This document shows positions 33,610 through 45,526 of a stretch of DNA of 64,000 nt, piece by piece. Numbering within the stretch: the first letter of the stretch is position 1; the number at the start of each line of letters is the position of its first letter. Below the pieces are notes generated by a model. It saw nothing but the letters and a program-made list of their open reading frames with translations, was not told the origin of the DNA and searched no databases. The position numbers and the translations under genes were made by a program. Source of the stretch: Cymodocea nodosa (Eukaryota; Streptophyta; Magnoliopsida; Alismatales; Cymodoceaceae); assembly GCA_036874045.1 (NCBI GenBank), contig CM072344.1:9024501-9088500 (forward strand), written 5' to 3'.

Positions 33610-35130
33610 ATGGCTCAATTTGCTGAGGGACAAAACATCCACAGACCTCCTCTATTCAATGGTTCCAATTATAACTATTGGAAGAATAGAATGGAGTATT
33701 TCCTTAGGAGTTTTGATGTAAAACTTTGGAATATTTTTGTTCTTGGAACTACACTTCCAACCAGTGATGTTATGAACTTGTCTGAGGAGGATGAGAGAAT
33801 CATCCAGTTGGATGCTAGAGGGTTGAATGCTATATATTGTGCACTAACTGCTGAACAATATAATAAAGTTTCTACATGCAAGTCTACACATGAGGCCTGA
33901 AAAATCCTTTAAGTTACTCATGAAGGTACAAGCCAAGTAAAGGACACCAAAATTAGCATTCTATTGAGAAAGTTAGAATTGTTTAAAATGAATGAAAATG
34001 AAAACATAACTGAAATGTTTTCAAGATTTACTGAAATTATTAATAGTCTGAAAGACCTGGGAAAGGAATTCTCTTCTCGTGAACAGGTACAAAAGATCCT
34101 AAGAAGCTTAACTGTGGAGTGGAAATAGAAATCCACCTCCATTCAAGATTCTAAGGATCTCAACAATTACATAGTTGAAGAACTATTGGGCAATCTTCTG
34201 GCCCACGAAGTTCAAATGAAAGACTGGAAGGAACAGGAGGGAATAATTGAAAAGAAAGCTGAAAAGAAAAAGGAAATTGCATTTACTTCAACTGAAGAAG
34301 CCCTAAGTTCAGATGACGATAGATCATGTTGCTGGCAAGGAACTTCAGGAAGTTCATGAAGAAAAAGAATAAGACCAGCTCCTCCAAAAGAAGTGTCCCT
34401 ACATGTTTTAAATGCAAAAAGCAAGGGCACATAGACTTTCTGTCCATTTCAGACAGAAGAGGATCAGACAAATAAGAAGAAGAAATAGAAGGACAAAAAG
34501 AAGATGGCTCTCAAAGCTATGTGGGATGATAGTAGCTCATCAAGCAGTTCATCTGATTCTGAAGATGAAGTTGCAGCCAACGTGTGTTTTGCAGCACAAG
34601 AGGTATGCTCTTCTTCTTCTAGTTTCGAAAATGAGCATGATGAATTAGATATTAACAGTCTTCTATCTACTGTAGATAATTTATATGTTAAATGTAGAGA
34701 ATTTAAGAAAGAAATTAGAAGGTTAAATAATTGCTTAGAAGATTCTTTTGTTGAATTAGAAACAACTATAGTTGAAAATAGAAATCTGAAATCTAACTTG
34801 GATAAATATAGTTGTGTTAACTATGAATTAAAAGAAGAAAATAAAAACTTATTAACTACAATATCTGATTTGAAAAATATCATATGTAAATTTACTCAAG
34901 GTCAAAAAGGACTAAATAAAATGATAGGATCTCAACGACCTAATGGAAATAAATATGGCCTAAGATATGCTACACCACAGGAAGTACCTTATTGTGGTAG
35001 AGTGATTCGATCTTATAGAGATGGCACCACTGTATTTGCCATTAAAAGAAGATTAGGTCATATGTGGCTGCCAAGAGGCAATAGATTTAATGTTTTAAGG
35101 ACTAACTCTACTAGACCCAAGAAGATTTGA
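33610..35130 (+). pseudogene. Copia-B gag
   Basis: The start at 33610 gives MAQFAEGQNIHRPPLFNG. The gag-polypeptide/UBN2 domain is clear (YWKNRMEYFL, EGTSQVKDTKI, EMFSRFTEIINSLKDLG). The knuckle near 34405 begins CFKCKKQGHI, but a frameshift removes its last Cys. After it come Ser/Asp-rich text (34531-34570), a coiled coil (KCREFKKEIRRL ... ISDLKNIICKF) and LGHMWLPRGN. Stops near 33898, 33910, 34126 and 34330 and the frameshift near 34320-34430 break it. It has the same domain order as Copia-A gag, so the two families are related. Confidence 0.85.
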
Positions 35131-35139
35131 GTACCAAAA

Positions 35140-37410
35140 GCCTTAATTTCAGTATGATTTGCAAGATGACAAGGAGCTCCAAGCACGTACAACTAAATGG
35201 ATTGTGGACAGTAGATACTCAAAGCACATGACAGGTAAGAAAAGTTTTCTTGATTTTGTTAAAAGCTTAAGTTCAAGATTTGTTAAGTTTGGAAATAATG
35301 AAAAGTGTAAAATAACTACAATAGGAAATATTACATCTAAAAATGGTATAATTGAGAATGTCTTGCATGTCAATGGATTAAAACAAAATTTATTAAGTGT
35401 AGGACAATTATGTGATAAAGGTTATACAGTTTCTTTTACTGCTGAAAATTGTCACATTATTGATCCAGCTACAAATGAAATAAAATTTACTAATATTAGA
35501 AATTGCTCAATTTATACATTAAACTTTCCATGTGAAAATTCTGTAAGCAATTCCTATTTGGTAGCATCTAGTGAAGATGATTGATTGTGGCATAAAAGAC
35601 TTGGTCACGTTAGTATGAAAACTCTTAGAAAGTTATCCAAGGGTAATCTTGTCAGGGGACTACCTAAACTTATATTTAAGAAAGATAGGGTGTGCAGTGA
35701 TTGTATGCTAGGGAAGCAGAAGAGAACTTCTCATCACAGCAAAAATGAATTTACCACCAAAAGGCCATTAGAATTACTACATCTGGATTTGTTTGGACCT
35801 TCTCAAGTATCAAGTCTTGGGAGTCAGAAATATACCTTTGTTATTGTTGATGATTTCTCTAGATTAACTTGGGTAATATTTTTGACTCATAAAAATGAAA
35901 CTTGCAATGAGTTCAGAAACTTCTGCATAAGAGTTCAGAATTAGAAGGAACTAATAGTGAAGAAAATCAGAAGTGATCATGAAGGAGAATTTGAAAACAT
36001 TGAATTTGAAAATCTTTGCAATTCATTCGGAATCCTACATGAATTCTCCTGTCCTAGAACTTTAGCTCAAAATGGAGTTGTGGAAAGGAAAAATAGGACA
36101 TTGCAAGAAATGGCTAGAACTATGTTGAATGTCACTAATCTACCAAAATTTCTCTAGGCTGAAGCTGTAGGAACAACTTGTCACATTTCCAACAGAACTC
36201 ACATCAGATCTATGATGAATAAGACACCATTTGAAATTTGGTTTGATAAGACTCCAAATGTTGGCTACTTTAAGACATTTGGATGCAAATGCTTTGTCTT
36301 AAACATTGGAAATGTTACAGACAAGTTTGATGCAAAGTCTAAACCTGCCATACTTATTAGATACTCATCTAGAAGCAAAGCTTACAGAGTATATTTTGTT
36401 AAAGACAGAAGAGTAGAGGAAAGTATAAATGCTCTGTTTGATGAAGATTTAATACAGAATTTCAAAAATTTGAAGATTTACAATGGCAGTGAAAATGAAT
36501 ATTTTGAAAAAGATAACTGCAAGCAGAAACTCAAATCCCAAGCTTCAGATCAGAATAATAACAATAGGTATCAGAATCATAACAATTGGAAGTTTAGATT
36601 TGATCATCCTGTGGAACAAATAATTGGAAATATAACTAAATGGGTACAAACTTGAAGCAAAACACAAGATATTTGCAATTTTTGTGCATTTGTGTTAGAA
36701 ATAGAACCAAAATCAGTAGATGAAACTTGTAAGGATACTTACTGGACAATGGCTATGCAAGAAGAATTAAATCAGTTCCAGAAAAACAATGTCTAGGAAT
36801 TAGTGGAAAAACCTATAAGAAAATCCATCATTGGAACTAAATGGATTTTCAAAAACAAATTAGATGAAGAAGGAAACATACTCAGAAATAAAACTCGACT
36901 AGTTGCACAAGGCTATAATCAGCAAGAAGGTATTGACTATGAAGAAACTTTTACACCTGTAGCCAGAATAGAAGCTATCAGAATGTTGCTTGCTTTTGCA
37001 AGTAGTATGAAGATAAAATTGTTTCAGATGGATGTGAAAATTGCCTTTTTAAATGGAGAAATTTAGGAAGAAGTTTTTGTTAAACAACCTCCTAGATTTG
37101 AAGATGAAGTCAAGCCAGATCATGTCTACAAACTAAGAAAGGCTTTATATGGTCTGAAACAGGCACCTAGGGCTTGGTATGAGAAATTGAAAAAGTTCTT
37201 AACTAAAAACAATTTCTCTATAGGCAAAGTGGACAACACTTTGTTTATCAAAACTTTTGATTTGCACATTTTGATTGTACAGATATATGTTGATGATATA
37301 GTTTTTGGAGCCACTTTAGAAGAACTCTGTCATGGATTTCAAAACTTGATGAAAAATAAATTTGAAATGAGCATGATGGGCGAATTGAAGTTTTTCTTAG
37401 GCTTACAAAT
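35140..37410 (+). pseudogene. Copia-B pol, first part (protease, integrase, RT)
   Basis: The protease motif at 35210-35224 reads DSRYS where DSGCS or DSGAS is expected, so the active site is changed. The GAG-pre-integrase block (LWHKRLGHVSMKTL) starts at 35587. Integrase has HLDLFGPS (about 35780), IRSDHEGEFEN (about 35963) and QNGVVERKNRTLQEMARTML (about 36068). RT starts about 36830 (GTKWIFKNK), with [11 protein letters not shown] and YVDD at 37286-37297. Stops interrupt it at about 35582, 35943, 36156 and 36654. It is cut in LGLQI by A3 and resumes at 49740. Confidence 0.9.
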
Positions 37411-39164
37411 TGTAGGATCGTATGGCTACACAAGAGGGGGGTGAATTGTGTATTTTTAATATTTTCTGAAATATAATTGAAACTTTAAATCTCAAAAATC
37501 ATGTCGAGACAGTGTTTTCATAAAATCATTTTTATTCAAGGTTTCAATTACAATATACAATTCAATTCTCCTTAAAAATTGTAGATGCAATTATATCTTG
37601 ATACCATGTATCATCTAAACAATTTCATAACTACAAACAGAGAAAACTAATTTGCGGAATTTAAAACATTTCTCCCTATTTGAGATCTTTCTTCTTCTTC
37701 TTTCTTCTTCTTCAACAATTCTTCAGTGACGAATATCTTGTCTTTCTCTGCTTCACCGAATTTGCTTTCTTATGATACTTCAACTCTTCAGCAACATAAA
37801 TCTGACCTTTTTTGCTTCACTAAATTTTCTTCCACTTGAGAGATTTTGCCCGAAGAGGGGTTTTTGATTCCTGAAAAAGAATTTTCTTTTGGTGTGCAAG
37901 GATGGTTTGATCCTTGAAAAGATTTTTCTTTTTGTGTGCAAGGATGGTTTGATCAACAAGAACTCTATGCCTTTTATATTGTATCTTCATTTCATGCATA
38001 TCCTCCACGTTTAATCACTACCAGTTTTCCACTTCTCCACGTCTTTTCTTTTTCCTTCATCGAAACACACACGTTCCAACCCACGTTTATATTTCAAATT
38101 TTCCTTTAATCATCAATCTTGGATCTCTAAAAAATTTCCTGCAAAATAAACTTTCTCGTCCAAAAGTTTTTCATCAGTGTAATAAGAAGTCGTTACTTTA
38201 ATGTTAACTAAACAAGTAACACAAGTATATATATATAACTTAACATTTCTAACTTAACGAGTTCACCATGTGCCATTTCACTTGACAAGTACTATAGCTA
38301 ACTCAACGAACTAAGTCTTTGGTGTTATGCTATCTCAATGAATAAGCTTAACCTTTCTTTCGGAAGGTTAAACGATAACTCACCGAAAACAGTTTAAGTT
38401 TCGGATAGTTACGGATGTAAGTCACTGAAAAAATCTTTATATGATAAAACTAGTGAGACACGTGTCAAGACCTGAAAACATGACTTAAGTTACCTTTCGG
38501 ATAGTTACGATTGTAAGTCTCCGAAAAACTTTAACTCACCGATTCAGTAATAAACAAATGTTTTTATAATAAGAATTTTACCACGTGCAAAAATAACAAC
38601 TTAAGTTTATAACGCTAACCTAACGCGTTGCCTTAGTGTTCAATATAGCAACTCAATGTGTTTAGTTATGTTAACTTAACGTGTTAAACATGTGCACCTC
38701 ACGTGATACAATACAACATTCGTAACTTATAATTTCACCACATGAATAACACTAACTTAACGAGTTCGTCTCTTCTTTTATTCACTAACTTAATGAGTTA
38801 TCACGTGACCTATTTTAACCTTTAAGCCTTTAACTTAACGAGTTCTCACGTGACCTCTATACAAACAAAACTCTAACTTAACGAGTTGTCTAAACGTGCA
38901 CTGTTCATGATACAGAAGATATAACTTTAAAACATATCATGCTTTTCAATAAAACCACACGTTAACTTATCGTTTAGCTAAATGACAAATTAATGCAACG
39001 AAACGACTAGTTATTAACTTCAGATTCAATACAGACAAGTATTTATATCAGTAAGCTTTTTCTGTATTAATTGATGATTTTAATTTCTTTTCACAAGCAA
39101 TAGTAATTGAGCAAATATGATTATTTTCATTCAGCACACATCATCAAAACAAAAATACTCAACA
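37411..39164 (-). repeat. 3' LTR of Copia A3
   Basis: 1,754 bases. Read on the minus strand it runs from TGTTGAGTATTTTTG (39164) to CGATCCTACA (37411). U3 contains both motif types: CTAACTTAACGAGTT units (about 38610-38900) and TTCGG-arm units (about 38350-38540). Confidence 0.93.
37970..37978 (-). promoter_or_regulatory. TATA box in the A3 3' LTR
   Basis: Reads TATAAAAGG on the minus strand, at the conserved Copia-A position. Confidence 0.65.
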
Positions 39165-39178
39165 ATCTCCCCCTTTTT
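39165..39178 (-). other. Polypurine tract of A3
   Basis: On the minus strand AAAAAGGGGGAGAT directly precedes the LTR start, identical to A1 and A2. Confidence 0.9.
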
Positions 39179-39659
39179 GATGATGACAAAACCATATTAA
39201 ATCAAATATGAAATATGTTTAACTCAACAAAGCACCTTCGTTGGGTTAACTTTTAATTCAACAAACTTGTTTGTTGACTTAAGTTCACTTAAGCTTATTT
39301 CTATTGTTTGTGTAAATTTTACCTCTCAAAACTAAAACTCTCAGATGTCAATAATTATATAAGTATCAGTTTTCTAATTATCATCTGTCAGATTACAACA
39401 ACCATTCAATAGCATCTCCTTTTATAATATATATATGCAATTAAGATCATAATCATCTTTTTATAATATTTCTCTGCCTTTTTGTCATTAATCAAAAAGA
39501 TAATTACAGAGAATATATATACATATATAAGAGAATTACAACAACAATTTTTGTAAACAAGAATAATAATTGAACACATTTACAGAAAAATGTATTGTTC
39601 AATGAATCAAACAAGTAATACAAACATTACATTTTGTATTCAGAAACAAACAAAAACAA
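39179..39659 (-). other. A3 3' noncoding region
   Basis: Between the extra ORF stop and the polypurine tract. It is A+T-rich with no gene seen. It contains the counterpart of the secondary purine stretches of A1, but more eroded. Confidence 0.55.
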
Positions 39660-41918
39660 TTATCGACCCCTTCTAAGTATATCAATTATAGCATTACATA
39701 TTTTATCTCCTAGATGCCTAATATCATTTCTGATGTTGTTAAGCACTACATCTAAGTCAGGAAGTAGCTGGGTTTGTTGTTCTACTTGAACTGAATAACT
39801 TTGTTGTTGTTGTTGTATATGGTCTGTATCAGGTTGTTGTTGTTGTTGTCATTGAGGTTTATGCATGGCCTGTAATTTTTGCAAATCTTTGACACTAAAT
39901 GCTCTCATGCCTTTAGTTTCAGAGGGCTAGTCGAATAAAGTTAATTGGCTTGCAAGGATTCTACATACAACATCATCATAAAATAACTTTGAACTCATAT
40001 GCTGTAGTTGAGACATAAATACATCAAACCAATTTATTTGAATTCTATTCAGCAAGCCATAAGTTGCATATAAACAACTTCTATTGACTACTAAATTATG
40101 TCCAACTCTTTGAAATAAATTTGCATGCAATATATTTCCAATAAGCCTTGCCTCTGCATTCAGATTTTCTATTAATCTCATTTCAGAATATACATTTGGA
40201 ATTTTTGATAAAGACTGAATGTTCCATTCCAGTTGTCTTATCATGTCAAATCTGTTGGTAACAACAACACCTTTATTCATTAATCCTAAAACTTCAAAAA
40301 TTAACTCAGGAGACAATAGAAACTCCTGTTCATTTATTTGAGTTTTCAAAAAATTTCCATTCTTGACCAGATTGCTATAAAAAGCTGCAATAAGCTCTGT
40401 GTATTGCTTCCATTTCATTCCTACTAGTAAGAATTTAATGAGGCCTTGAAACTCAAACAGATCTCTTATTTCCATCAAATTTCTGAATTTAATTAGACAA
40501 GCATGCAGAATCTAACATGTAATTAGATAATTGTATTTCTGCAATGCTTCTTTAGATCTAAAATGAATTGCATTACCTTGAATTTGTAATATTGTACACA
40601 AAGAAGGTGATACCTGAAGCCGTGATTCAGAGTTTAATTCATCTTCAGGAACCTCTTCTTCAAAATGAATGTCATGTTGTTCCTCTTCCAAAATATTATC
40701 TTAAAGCTGTTTAGGTAAGCTTGATTCTTCAACTTCAACAGTGTTAGGAACATTGTCAATATGCTCAACATTCATCTTTTCAATCTCTATAGAATGTTCA
40801 GAGTTCAATTTTTTCACAAATTCTACAACTAGTGTATCTGTTTGTAATTGTTCAACAGATAATTCCATTGATTCATGCTGTGAATTCTCAGACTCTACTT
40901 CTATAGATTCTGTAGAAGGCTGGTTAACTTTTAGCTCTTCTGGAGTCTTAACATTTTCAATATCTGCTACTCTAGACAATTCAGCCTATGAACTAGTTAA
41001 TGCTTTAACATTGTCAATTATATCTACAATAACTTGTTCAATGTCAGGTGCCTGATGCTCTGATTTATTAATATCTGCATCATCAGGACTTGTACTAATA
41101 GAAAAACTTGAGCTCATATTTGACTTGTATTTCTTCTCAAGCTTTCTAGCAAGGGAAAATAAAGTCTCATTATCTTCATCAGTTTCAGTATGCTCAGAAC
41201 TGATGAGTTTATCAAATGCACAATAAAGTACAATATCTAGACATACATTGTCCTTTGGAAATAAATTTTCATCTGATTTTCCTTTTTCAATAGACTTTGT
41301 TTCCTTAGATATAATTTTTCTAACTTTCCGTCTTCTATAACATTTCTGTTTCTCCTTTTCAAGTATTACTATTTTCTTTTCAAATTGCTCCATAAAAGTT
41401 TTCTGCTTTAATTCTTCTAAGGCACTTTCTATTGCAACGGCCTTTCGAAGACTGTCAACTTTTGTTTTGTCTACAACAATATCTGATTCTACTTGTTTTG
41501 AATATAAAGGAGTAGGGATAGCTGATTCATGCTCTTCCTCAAATGCATGTAGTCTTGTACCATTTATAGGAGTTTGAGGAGTTCTATTTGATGAACCTAC
41601 ACCTTTTTCCAAATATTTTGCATACTGTTCCAAAAATGCAATCTCAGCACATTTCATTCTGTATTCTCTATCAAATTTACTACGAATACCCATGTATGTA
41701 ATATTTGCATCAGTATGTTGAAGTTCTTATCTAACTTCATTTAGTATACCTTTAGGAAAGAAGTAATCTTTGTAAATTTCAGCTAACCTTCTATCCACTC
41801 GAAGTATTTTCTTGAACCAAGTACGTGGAACTTCATCATTCTTTATTTCTTTTCCTTTTGCATCTCTTCTACTTTTGCCTTTTCCTCTGCCACGACCTTT
41901 GTAGAACTTGGAGACCAT
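39660..41918 (-). pseudogene. Copia A3 extra ORF (best-preserved copy)
   Basis: 752 codons in one unbroken frame, interrupted by about six in-frame stops and no frameshift. The ATG at 41918 (MVSKFYKGRGRGKGK) is the first ATG in the frame; upstream codons have none. Order: basic Gly-rich N-terminus; VPRTWFKKI...RLAEIYKDYFF; charged helices (REYRMKCAEIAFLEQYAKYLEKG); Glu/Lys/Arg-rich coil; Glu-rich middle; C-terminal domain at about 40480-39930 (LFEFQGLIKFLL, FYSNLVKNGNF, LIENLNAEARLIGNILHANL, ATYGLLNRIQINWFDVFMSQL); Gln-rich stretch; HLGDKICNAIIDILRRGR. No signal peptide or membrane segment is seen, so it does not look like an envelope protein. Relatives are in A1, A2 and G1. Confidence 0.8.
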
Positions 41919-43510
41919 CGTCGCAGGTTGTAACAGCAACAAGCGGGAAAGATTTTCTTGACAAAGTTTACAAATAACCTAAGTGCCCGTGTAATAAGTG
42001 TTTAAATAGGGATTTTAGGCGTATAACACAATGTGAAGAGAAGCGGGTTTAGAAATTAAATAAATATTGAATAAAGTTTATTCAATCAAAGTACCCGAAA
42101 TATTCAAGTATAACTCGTTGAGTTAACTAACCTAACGAGTAAAACGCTGTCTAGAGGCATTTTTACACGTTACCTTATCTAACATAACGTCTAGTTAGTA
42201 CACTTAAAACAATTTTCAGATGCTTCCAACTGAAACTTTCTGAAAACCACACATATGTTAAACTTAACATTATCTTGAGAACATAGTAAACTATTTGAAC
42301 ATTTTGTCCTTTGTAAGATCTAAAATAGTTTATTTGTTTTTTTAAATTAGTTCATCAAGATTTTAAGAGGGCATTAATTCAGATTAACTAAGATTTGTAT
42401 TCTAAATTATATTAATCTGTTTTCGACATTGTTAATGCTCCCCCTACAAATATACTTCAAATATATTCAATCAACATACAAAATATACTTGTAGTGACAA
42501 TAGATGTTAAGTATAACTATACTTTTAAATTTTCTTTTCAGAAACTTCTGTTATCCTGAGATCATCAAAAATGATTTCCAGAATCGATTCCTACTGTATA
42601 TGAATCAAAACACAACTTTGAACTCAATGTGATTAATTCAAGGAGAATAAAAGAATGTATCTCAAATAAACGTTTTCAAAAGTACTAATGTTGATTCAAT
42701 AAATCAATAGTCATATTGGTAGAAACTATATGCGATTCAAGGATATTTGTAATTAATGAAACAACTTTTTCTTTTCAAAACAGTAATTATTGATAATTTT
42801 CTTTAAAAGTTAGTTTGAAAAGCTTGAATCATACAAGAGCTTTCTAATGTACCCGTGTAATGAGCTTTCAGTCAACAATCCCAGATCTGATCAAGACCTT
42901 AGGTTGCCAGATTTAAAGAATCCTTTTTCAAGACAACAATCCTTACATACCTATCTGCTCAAGTACAAAAGGCTTGTGATCAAACTGATCAATAAACTCT
43001 CAAAGATTTTCACTTTGTAAGCACTTTTCATTTTAAGCACAGTATATATGTATTCCATTAATACAGATGCAAAAAAAAACACAAATCTCATACAATTTTT
43101 ACTTCTATGATTGTATTGAGAATATGAATTAGTTTCAATAAGCTTATACTTTTGATTAACAGTTTAAGATGAGTGACATATAACTTATTCTACAAGTTTA
43201 ATCAATTAAGTCAAATTTATGCATGATCATATGCATTTTCCTTGATTCAAAGAAAACATTTAATCAAAATTTCAGAATGTCAAAAGTATTTAATGTTTTT
43301 CATTTACATTTCCACTTAAAATCGTAAAAACCATTAAAATTGATAAACTACTTAAAATAAATAAGATACTACTATGATTTTACAATAAATACATAGTATC
43401 TTAAGCAGTAGTTTAGATATTACTTTAGATATTTATAATAAGTATATAATATCTATGAAGTGAACAACATCATCAATAATATTTATCTTTTTATGTGGAG
43501 TTTAAGCATT
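41919..43510 (-). other. A3 spacer between pol and extra ORF
   Basis: Noncoding. It matches the A1 and A2 spacers and the 3' module of G1. The internal purine tract (minus strand AGGGGGAGC) is at about 42438-42445, followed on its own strand by the leader of the extra ORF. The best-conserved block is about 42830-43020. Confidence 0.75.
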
Positions 43511-45526
43511 TTACACATCACATAGCCTACAAATACCTAAATTTAATATTATGTTGCAGAATGTATTTTCGTCTAGAGGTTTTGTAAATATATCAGCTAA
43601 TTGATTTTTACTAGACACAAATTCTAATTTAATTCTTCCTTTAATTACATTATCTCTTAGAAAATGATGTCTAACCTCTATATGCTTTGCTCTTGAACGT
43701 AATACAGGATTTTTGGAAAGATTTATTACAGAACTACTATCACAATAAATCTCAGTTGTATCATAAGATAATCCAAAATCTTCCAAAGTTTGCCTTATCC
43801 ACAGAATCTGAGTGCAACACAATGCAGCAGCAACATATTCAGCTTCTGTAGTAGAAAGTGCTACACAATTTTGCTTTTTACTAAACCATGACACCAAATT
43901 ATTTCCCAATAATTGACATGTGTCACTGATACTCTTTCTATCAGATTTAGATCCTGCATAATTAGCAACAGTATATCCTATAAGATCTATTGAACTATCC
44001 TTAGAATAATACAGTCTGAAATTTTTAGTTCCTTGTATATATCTAAATATTCCTTTAACTGCAATTAAGTGTGATTCTTTAGGATTAGATTGAAATCTAG
44101 CACAAACACACACAGCAAACATAATATCAGGTCTACTAGTAGTCAAATAAAGTAAAGAACCAATCATACTTCTGTATTTTCTTTAATCTATAGATTTTCC
44201 TATGTCATCAATATCTAACTTTAAAGTAGTACTCATAGGAGTTCCTCGAATCCTTGTATCATTAAAATTAAATTTCTTAAGCATTTCATCTGCATATTTT
44301 TCCTGATTTAAAAATATACCTTTATCCATTTGCTTAATTTGAAGTCCTAGAAAATATGAAAGTTCTCCTATCATACTCATTTCAAACTGATTAGTCATCT
44401 CTTTAGAGAATATTTCTATCAACTTATCAGAGGTAGCTCCAAAGATTATATCATCCACGTATATTTGAACAACAATCTGATCTTTACCATCTCTCTTAAT
44501 AAATAGAGTATGATCCACTTTTCCCATGATATAGCCTTTTTCTATTAAAAAAGTAGACAATCTTTCATACCAAGATCTAGGTGCTTGCTCCAAACCATAT
44601 AAGGCTTTCTTCAATTTATACATAAAGTCAAGATTTTTAATATCTTCAAATCCAGGTAGTTGTTTTACATAGACTTCTTCATTAATTAAACCATTTAGAA
44701 ATGCACTCTTTACATCCATTTGATATAATTTAAAATCCATATAACAAGCATAGGCCAATAATATTCTAATACTTTCTAACCTAGCCACAGGAGCAAATGT
44801 TTCATCATAATCTAATCCTTCTTCCTGTGTATACCCTTGTGCAACTAATCTAGCTTTATTCCTTATAATTTGACTAGTTTCGTTAGTTTTGTTTCCAAAT
44901 AGATCCATATGTATAAGTTCTAAGACTCTCTTGCTTGAAATATCAGTTTTGGATTTAAAAGAGTTTTTGTGAAGTTTACCTAACTCACATGCATCACACA
45001 TAAAGTTCTTTGAGTATTTAATCTTTGGTAAACCTCTCACTAAATGTTTTCTAGATAGTTTATGTAACAGTTTCATATTTATATGCCCAATCCTTCTATG
45101 CCATAGATATGCATCACTAGTTTCAGCTAGCAAACATGAATTTAAATCAACTACACTAGAAGGTAAAGATAAAATACATATAGAACCTTTTCTTTTAGCA
45201 ATAAACTTAATTTCATCTGTATTTTTATCAATTATTTTGCATACATTATCTTCAAACACTACATAATATCCATTTTCAGTTAGTTTTATGACACTCAGCA
45301 AATTAAATCCTAGGTTTTCTACATATAGTACATTTGAAATAACACAAGTAGGAGTTATTTGAACATTGCCCATACCTATGATTTTATCTTTGCTTTTGTT
45401 TCCAAATGTTACACTTCCTTTCATGGTACTTGTAAAATTTTGTAATAGACTTTTCTGTCCGGTCATGTGACTCGACGCTCCACTGTCCAAGATCCATTTT
45501 GATGTTGTTTCCTCCTACAACACAAA
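43511..45526 (-). pseudogene. A3 pol with in-frame integrase deletion
   Basis: Protease DSGAS (about 45488-45474), GAG-pre-integrase ([20 protein letters not shown]) and the first integrase block HMDLFG. Then the frame passes directly into RT ([21 protein letters not shown]). About 1.1 kb present in A1 (about 4884-5990) is missing, including the second Asp and the Glu of the integrase core. The join lies in a short match (ATTTGGA/ATTTAGA). The frame stays open, so protease, RT (YVDD about 44462-44451) and RNase H form one ORF with a single TAA near 44180, where A1 has CAA. It ends LCDV at 43511. The deletion is the key defect; the rest is the best-preserved pol in the window. Confidence 0.9.
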
